Source of the DNA: Panax quinquefolius | Taxonomy: Eukaryota > Streptophyta > Magnoliopsida > Apiales > Araliaceae | Assembly (NCBI GenBank): GCA_020205615.1 | Contig: CM035171.1 | Coordinates: 11,840,160 to 11,904,159, forward strand | DNA: 64,000 nt | Direction: 5' to 3' | In this document: one piece after another, positions 57,927 to 64,000 of the stretch | Layout of the letters: each line of letters begins with the position of its first letter | Position numbering within the stretch: position 1 is the first letter of the stretch | Position numbers and translations under genes: made by a program | Notes under the pieces: model-generated | What the model was told of the DNA's origin: nothing | What the model saw: the letters and a program-made list of their open reading frames with translations, nothing else | The model's database searches: none

Positions 57927-58195
57927 TGTTGGGTCATGATATTTCTCCTATTGGGCCGAATGGAGTGGGTCTATTTATTTAATTAATCCATTGGATCTCC
58001 ATTATTGGGTCTTAAAGTTATTGGGCCTAATCCTTAAATTACATCACCTTAATATTGGACCGGGCCCGTGGGTTGATCCATTGTATCTTTTAATATCCAA
58101 GTCTTTGACTTGTAATGATGAAAAAGGAAGGTTGTTGACCAAAAGTCTGCAGATCATTAATGTGGATGAGATTATATCCGGTCGGCGACATGTAC
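57927..58195 (+). repeat. Tat-2 3' LTR, left part
   Basis: The first 269 bp of the LTR match 39032-39300 with about ten differences. It is interrupted by ChrB-3. TGTAC (58191-58195) is the presumed target site. Confidence 0.9.
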
Positions 58196-60558
58196 TGTGA
58201 CGCCCCCAAAATTAGGTATACATCACCCATCTTGGGTCGCCACTTACATGGTACATAAATTCAAATACACACTTAATTATACATCTGTCGTGTAACATAC
58301 GACAATACATAACCTGAGAGTTCTAATAGGAATATTGTCATTTAGACAATATCCATACTTAAGGAGTCTTCATTACATTTATTGTCACACTATTTAATAG
58401 AATAGTGAGGACTACTAATGCTATCTTCGGGACCATCACTCTTTTCCCCGACTCGTCCCAAATTATATTCTCATTTCACGAAGAGAACGAAGAAAAGAAA
58501 GGGTGAGCTCAACTAGCCCAAAGAAGAAATATTATAACTAAGATAATGCGTAATAAATTATCAATAGTCTTCAACAATGTTAAACCGATAAAATACAATC
58601 GACAATCGGTTTAATCTGCGATGAATATGCAATCCATTAAAAAAGTCAAGTAGAAAATAAAGTCTACTATCTTTTAGGTTTTAAAAGGTTTTCATCAATT
58701 TTTATCACTAAGACTCAGTTTAATGAATAAACCACAATATCTAATCATCCCTGTATCACGGTCAAGGATTTTCATTAAATTATAAATGGTCATGACTATA
58801 CCGAATCACCCCTGGTCATAATCATACCAAAAACTATCCATCATCGCATTACATGTGCCACCGAGGACTTTTGTCACATCATTTATATCGAGCCACGATT
58901 ATACCGAATGATCCCCGTCATAAATCATACTAAGTTTATCTATGCACGTAAGCCAAAGATAACATAATATAACATGAGGATGATGACAATGACATAATAA
59001 TTCAATAAAACAAGTTCACGAATTAATTTATTCAGAACTAATAACGTCCAAATTGTCAACACGATCATCGCTTTGTAGAGTAAAATTCAAGAATGATCGT
59101 AAGAATATTTCCATGAAAAGATATTTGGATGAAACGCGAAATATCAAAGATATTCTACTAATTTCATGGAGTATAAAGTCAAAGTTTTAACCAACCGGGT
59201 ATAATAAAGAATGGAATAACAAAAGAAATCACCATGCATGCGATAGAATACAGGCGAAAGTTATTCCAACAGAATAATAATAACGGAACCAGTCGTCGTG
59301 TGAAATTCACACAAGCGAGGATGTTCCAACAGAATAATAAATGCAGAATAATAAATGATGGAACCAGTCCTACGTATAGCACAGACATGATATTCCGACA
59401 GAATAATAAAGACGGAATAATAAAAATGGAACCAGTGTCCGTGTAAAACACACGACATGTGATATTCCAATGTAATAATAATAAAGATTTTAACCAGTCC
59501 TTGTAAAACACACGCAGACGGGATGTTCTAATGTAAATGATGAAGAATGTCACCAAGTATAGGGAGTTCACAGATATCTGTTATTCCAATGTAACAATGA
59601 AGAAATGGAATAATGTAAGTTCTCTTTTGAATACAAAAGAATAATACCCTTTTACGGTACAACAAATAATATCCCTTACCGTAAAAGACACTTTGGATAT
59701 CAAAGTAAAGAAGTACCGTACTCTTCTTCTTTCTCTATATAGATTTTCTCTCATAGCTTCTCTCTATAATTTCTCTCTGTAGAGTTTCAAAGAATTCGTA
59801 AGAAAATAATGAAAGAATGAGCTTCTATTTATAGGAAAATAGAATGCATAGTAATTAATCCATGAAATCATCCGTATTGATTTACTTTAATCTGACGGTC
59901 CATATTTAAAGCAAAATCTTTTAAATAAAATATCATATATTCTATTTATATAAAAACATTTTACTATACAAACACTATGCAACACTATGCAAAAACACTA
60001 TGCAACACTATGCATAATAAAATATAATATATTCTATTTATAGAATAACTTTAATAAAGTATTCATTTTATATAAAAGATGTTTCGCTTTTATTACGTTA
60101 ATAATAATGAATAAAACAAAACGTCATTATCGCTTATAATAATTCATATTATTAATCGAAAATAATGGAATCAAACCGAGTGACTTCTCACATAAGCATC
60201 AATAATCAATACCGTAGTGTTACTTACGCAACCACACGACATCGTATTTTTACTACCGAGTAGTTCAACAAAGATCAACGGTAAAACTTCCGCCGTTATT
60301 TCAATAAAATATTTTTGTCGTTTTCTCAATCCGACAATAATTACATTGTGGGTCCACCAATGATTGAGTAGTTGTATGAATATTCCCCGCTAAACCGAAT
60401 ATTCCCACCAATCAATCGAATATAATATAACCACTTGCATACTTTGCAAAATTTATAAATACTACCCACAACTATAATATTATCTCAAATTCACACCATA
60501 ATATTAAAAATTATTTCACAAAATTTAAATCTTTATCGATAAAATTTTGGGTCTCACA
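58196..60558 (-). repeat. ChrB-3 3' LTR
   Basis: 2363 bp; on the minus strand TGTGAGACCCAAAATTTT...GGGGGCGTCACA. TATA box at 59833-59826, GCATAGTGTT-type repeats near 59975-60015, leader repeats at 59235-59600. Confidence 0.9.
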
Positions 60559-60573
60559 ATCTCCCTCCTTATG
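60559..60573 (-). other. Polypurine tract of ChrB-3
   Basis: The minus strand reads CATAAGGAGGGAGAT before the LTR start. Confidence 0.8.
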
Positions 60574-60659
60574 GAATTTTGCCTCAAAATTAGGGTATGC
60601 GTGCGATATGATAAATAAAGCGAGGATACCTTGAATACCTTTATCGTTGAAAACATTAA

Positions 60660-61330
60660 ATTCATCTTTGCAATCCGTAGAAAGATATTCATTAACAATT
60701 CATCTTTGCACTACAGCCAAAGATATACAACTATAAAACCAATAATATCGAGACTCAAATAATAAGATCACGACCACGAATTATCCATGCACCATCACAA
60801 ATGATATTCAGATTTTCAATTACTACCATGATTATACCGAATAATCCTTGGTCATAATCATACAAAGTCTATCAATGCACTACAGCCAAAGATGACTTTT
60901 ACCACATCCATGAATTAATATTTCATTGCTGAGACTCAGCTCAATAATTAATCCATATCATCGAATCATCCATGCACTACGGCCAAAGATAATCGTGTAT
61001 TCATTAGTATCACGACCACAAATTATCCATGCACTACGGCCAAAGATAATCGTGTATTCATTAGTATCACAACCACAAATTATCCATGCACTACGACCAA
61101 AAATAATCGTGTATTCATTAGTATCACGACCACAAATTATCCAATGCACTACGACCAAAGATAATCGTGTATTCATTAAGATCCACGACCACAAATTATC
61201 CATGCACTACTACCAAAGATAATCGTGTTTTCAATTACGGTCATGATTATACCGAACAATCCCTGGTCATAATCATACCAAGTCCATCTATGCACGTGAG
61301 CCATAGATGACTTTCAACATAATATAAGCA
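60660..61330 (-). repeat. Hairpin-module array of ChrB-3
   Basis: The central part (60960-61235) has five units of the same ~59-bp repeat as in ChrB-2, seen on the plus strand as CCATGCACTACG.CCAAAGATAATCGTG and on. It is flanked by variant modules at 60660-60950 and 61240-61320. The array is about half the length of that in ChrB-2. Confidence 0.88.
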
Positions 61331-62560
61331 TGAGGATCATGTCAATGATATAAAGAATCAATCAAATGAGATAAAGGATAAATATTAAACATTTATAATA
61401 TAATTTATCCAGATTCAAGAATATCCCATGTTATCAATCACTTAATAATCTTATAATCTAATATCATTAATATTATAACAATATTTTAATCACTTCTTAA
61501 ATTTATAAACAATTTATTTCAATTGTTTACGCTTTACCATATAATGCATTTAATCATTCAAAAATGCCATACTCATAAGATATCATCATCAATGATCAAA
61601 TCCCTCATCAAAAAATATGCATATACTCTATATAGGATTCTCTAGCCATAAAAAATCCTATTTTCCAAATTTTGTTACTTCACATAACATATTTAACTCA
61701 TATGTTCAGAATCAAACTATTTTTATGAAAAATATAAAATCAGTTCCAAAATATTTCTTTTCCGGGATTTAGCATAATATAGTCCCATAATGAAAATATA
61801 TTTTCTCGAAAATTTTAAAATTTATTTACTATTTTTCAAAAATCAATTTCTAATTAATTCCTTAAGAAATTTGCTACCTCAAGTTTAACTCCAGAAATTC
61901 CCAAATCTTGGCAGGACCTTACACATGTTAATGTGAGCCTCCAGCTTTAAATTTCATGGTCATCGAGTTGTAGAACTCCTGTTATAGCATTTTTTCGTCG
62001 AAAATCCTAAATATTGAAATGGTCATAACTTGCTCATTTTATGTCTAATGAGCTCATTTTTGGACACGATGTTCTTTATACCATATACTTTTATGTCCCA
62101 AAAGGCCTGAATTTTTCTCACTAATTAAGTGGCCGAAACAGCCCTTACAAAAACGTGGCAGCAGCTTTTTGGACATTTTTAAAGTTTTGACTCCTTTGCT
62201 AAAAATCACCCACACCAAAAATCTACAACACCTTTTTCAAAGGATTCCACTTGGATTAGTTAGGTAACTCATAGATCTAACTCTAGGACTTGACCACACT
62301 CAAAAATTCAAAATATAATAGGAGATTTGGTCAATTGAATTTCATGTTACGTTTTTCACCAAAATCTGATTTTTCAACCCTTTGTGATTTCTAAGAAACT
62401 TTAATGTTTTCACATAATATACAACATAACTCATCATAACACTTACTAATACTTCATATACCCATGATTTTCATTAGTCCAATGCTTTTATTATGACTTT
62501 CATCATAATCCTCGTAAACAGATCCTTTTAGTTTAAGAAATATTTGAGGGCTTAAGAAAT
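61331..62560 (-). other. Non-coding block of ChrB-3
   Basis: Homologous to 50441-51655 of ChrB-2 along its whole length. No open frame of note. Confidence 0.75.
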
Positions 62561-63640
62561 GGGTTTTGTACTGGGGTCAATACGAAATTCGATTTCACGC
62601 TCTAAGTAGGCTAAGAAGTCTTCAAGAATACGCCAGGAAATTTATTAATAATAGAAATATCATTCAAAACTGTGACTCTCATCCAAGACTTGGATAGTAT
62701 GTCACATTGATACTAACTGTGACTTCTATCCCTTAACCTAGATAAAGACCTCACAATGATACCTATAAACTTGCCATCTTCATTCACGATGTCGCCTCTG
62801 AGAAAGTATGGCTTTGGTGCATTCCACACAAGGAAGTCAACAACGAAAAGGTTCGGGGCTCTTTACTTATGGCTTGATATGACAATAATTGACTTTAGTA
62901 GTTTGGTTACTTGAATTCGCATAACAAAAGTTAGTTATGAATATAAAAGCTAACAACCTTACGAAAAGCATGATGAGTAGTTAACCAATTGATTCCTAAA
63001 ATCACATCAAATGCAAGTATTTTCAAAAAGATAAGATCGACAGTAACGTGAAAGTGTTTATTTGAATCAAACAAGATTTAAAAATAGTAAATGATAACGA
63101 AGGCTCCTACTAACGAAGTTTCAACCAATAAGTCAAAGTCTAACTTCTCCTGAGTCAAATTTAAACGTTGAACGCAAAGCAAGAGAGATAAAATAATGGG
63201 TAGAACCCAGATCTTATAAGGTATAGACTTCATGATTTATAATTAACTAACCCGTGCTAACTTCGTTCGGTTTACTCGCTTTTGAGAAGTCATGAAAATG
63301 CACTTCCTAAAACCAACGACTTTGTTTTGTCCATATTCACCTTTGGTGCCACCGTCCCCAAATAGACTTGACTTTGGTGCACAACAAAATTGAGCTAAAT
63401 GGCCTTCTCTTTGCAATTTCCACTTCTATTATCTTTGCCATGATTACCAATCAAGTGGTTACCATTCTTAGCATGATAATTTCCCCCACGATGGTTATCA
63501 TTGTTCGATAGCCGCTGCCACCAAGATGATTATTATCGTATTGTTGGTCGTTACCTTTTGTTTGAAATTTGAATTAACACTCTCATGTGCTTCATTGCTT
63601 ATCTCAAAGATTTTCGGATGTCATTCTCAAACACCGTCAC
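62561..63640 (-). pseudogene. ChrB-3 gag/protease/RT-start remnant
   Basis: Minus-strand counterpart of 49380-50440, with the same joint between the Asn/His-rich linker and the partial zinc knuckle (about 63430-63400) and the same break after the first RT residues (about 62600-62560). Frame-broken throughout. Confidence 0.7.
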
Positions 63641-63793
63641 AAAAAAGGGTTAATTAATATATCACATATTATCCCTATACTCGACCATCACCAATTAAAT
63701 ACCAAATAAATTTAGGTAGGTCATACTAACGAAGGAATTCCCGCCTCTCCCTCCTAGTTCTTATCTCACATCTCACCAGGGATCATATCCTAA

Positions 63794-63804
63794 GCTCGAT
63801 ACCA
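63794..63804 (-). other. Primer binding site of ChrB-3
   Basis: The minus strand reads TGGTATCGAGC two bases after the LTR end CACG. Confidence 0.75.
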
Positions 63805-63806
63805 AC

Positions 63807-64000
63807 CGTGACGCCCCAAAATTAGTATATACGTCACCCATCTTGGGTCGCCACTTACATGGTACATAAATTCAAATACACACTTAATTATACATCCGTA
63901 GGTAACAAAAACGACAATACATAACCTAAGAGTTCTAATAGGAATATTGTCATTTAGACAATATCCATACTCAAGGAGTCCTCATTACATTTATTGTCAC
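63807..64000 (-). repeat. ChrB-3 5' LTR, first 194 bp
   Basis: Matches 58196-58395 almost base for base (GTGACGCCCC.AAAATTA, ATACACACTTAATTATACATC, GGAATATTGTCATTTAGAC). It continues past the window. Confidence 0.9.

Larger units (their letters stand above)
39032..58195 (+). mobile_element. Tat-2: Tat-lineage gypsy retrotransposon with antisense gene
   Basis: Plus-strand order: 5' LTR 39032-39652, gag 39726-41600, protease to 42029, RT 42120-43349, RNase H 43352-43790, additional RNase H 43800-44290, integrase to 45531, repeat-rich 3' UTR, antisense gene 57521-46512, polypurine tract and 3' LTR 57927 onward. The extra RNase H, the DNGSS protease motif and the antisense frame before the 3' LTR identify the Tat lineage. 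Without the ChrB-2 insertion the element would be about 11 kb. The 3' LTR is cut at 58195. The shared 268 bp of the two LTRs differ at about ten positions, so it is younger than Tat-1 but not recent. Confidence 0.9.
58196..64000 (-). mobile_element. ChrB-3: second non-autonomous chromovirus, runs off the window
   Basis: Minus strand: 3' LTR 58196-60558, polypurine tract, ~58-bp array, the 1.2-kb non-coding block, protease and gag remnants, primer site and the start of the 5' LTR (63807 to the window end). It has the same architecture and deletion joints as ChrB-2, so both belong to one non-autonomous family. The right border is outside the window. Confidence 0.9.

Noticed and set aside
60926..61222. 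98-codon repetitive frame
   Set aside because: A translation of the ~59-bp array; not a gene.
1..64000. tRNA or rRNA genes
   Set aside because: I looked for B-box-like GGTTC.A.CC and rRNA-like stretches. The only tRNA-related sequences are the 11-12 base primer sites.

Overview
This window is plant nuclear heterochromatin: I find no certain host gene in 64 kb. About 85% is made of nested LTR retrotransposons of the Ty3/gypsy superfamily. Two groups can be told apart. (1) Tat lineage (Retand/Ogre/Grande-like): gag-pol with an additional RNase H, a repeat-rich 3' UTR and a gene on the opposite strand before the 3' LTR. (2) Tekay/Del-type chromoviruses: LTRs of 2.4-2.75 kb, a primer site resembling the initiator-Met site (TGGTATCGAGC), tandem gag zinc knuckles and a C-terminal chromodomain. 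The chromoviruses fall into two related LTR families, here called ChrA (ends TGTAAGACC...) and ChrB (ends TGTGAGACC...). Many pol copies are broken. A flowering plant is likely; I cannot name the species.

Layout. 1-1119: end of the pol of an old Tat element (Tat-1). 1120-11666: minus-strand ChrA-1, arranged LTR-internal-LTR-partial internal, sitting inside Tat-1. 11667-15874: rest of Tat-1 (3' UTR repeats, decayed antisense gene, 3' LTR). 15875-17097: AT-rich flank. 17098-30136: minus-strand ChrB-1, split by plus-strand ChrA-2 (17796-26260). 30137-39031: the only long non-LTR stretch, AT-rich, with a possible orphan exon at its left edge, a local duplication and a Helitron-type 3' terminus at 37911. 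39032-58195: Tat-2, the best-preserved element, with gag, protease, RT, RNase H, additional RNase H and integrase in order. Its antisense gene is split by ChrB-2 (46775-55286, 5-bp target duplication ACGAG) and its 3' LTR is cut by minus-strand ChrB-3 (58196 to beyond the window end).

The most interesting content is the antisense gene of Tat-2 (57521 down to 46512). It has its own TATA box, two canonical 84-nt introns, three exons that join in frame and one nonsense codon, while gag-pol of the same element carries many lesions. Tat-1 keeps a decayed copy with the same exon layout and a TATA box at the same distance. Because genomic retrotransposon RNA is made from the other strand, such introns are invisible to sense splicing and can survive retrotransposition. 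The second notable pattern is an inverted-repeat module with a conserved loop and changing but complementary arms. It occurs in the transcribed part of all chromovirus LTRs and is amplified as a ~58-bp array in place of pol in the non-autonomous ChrB-2 and ChrB-3.
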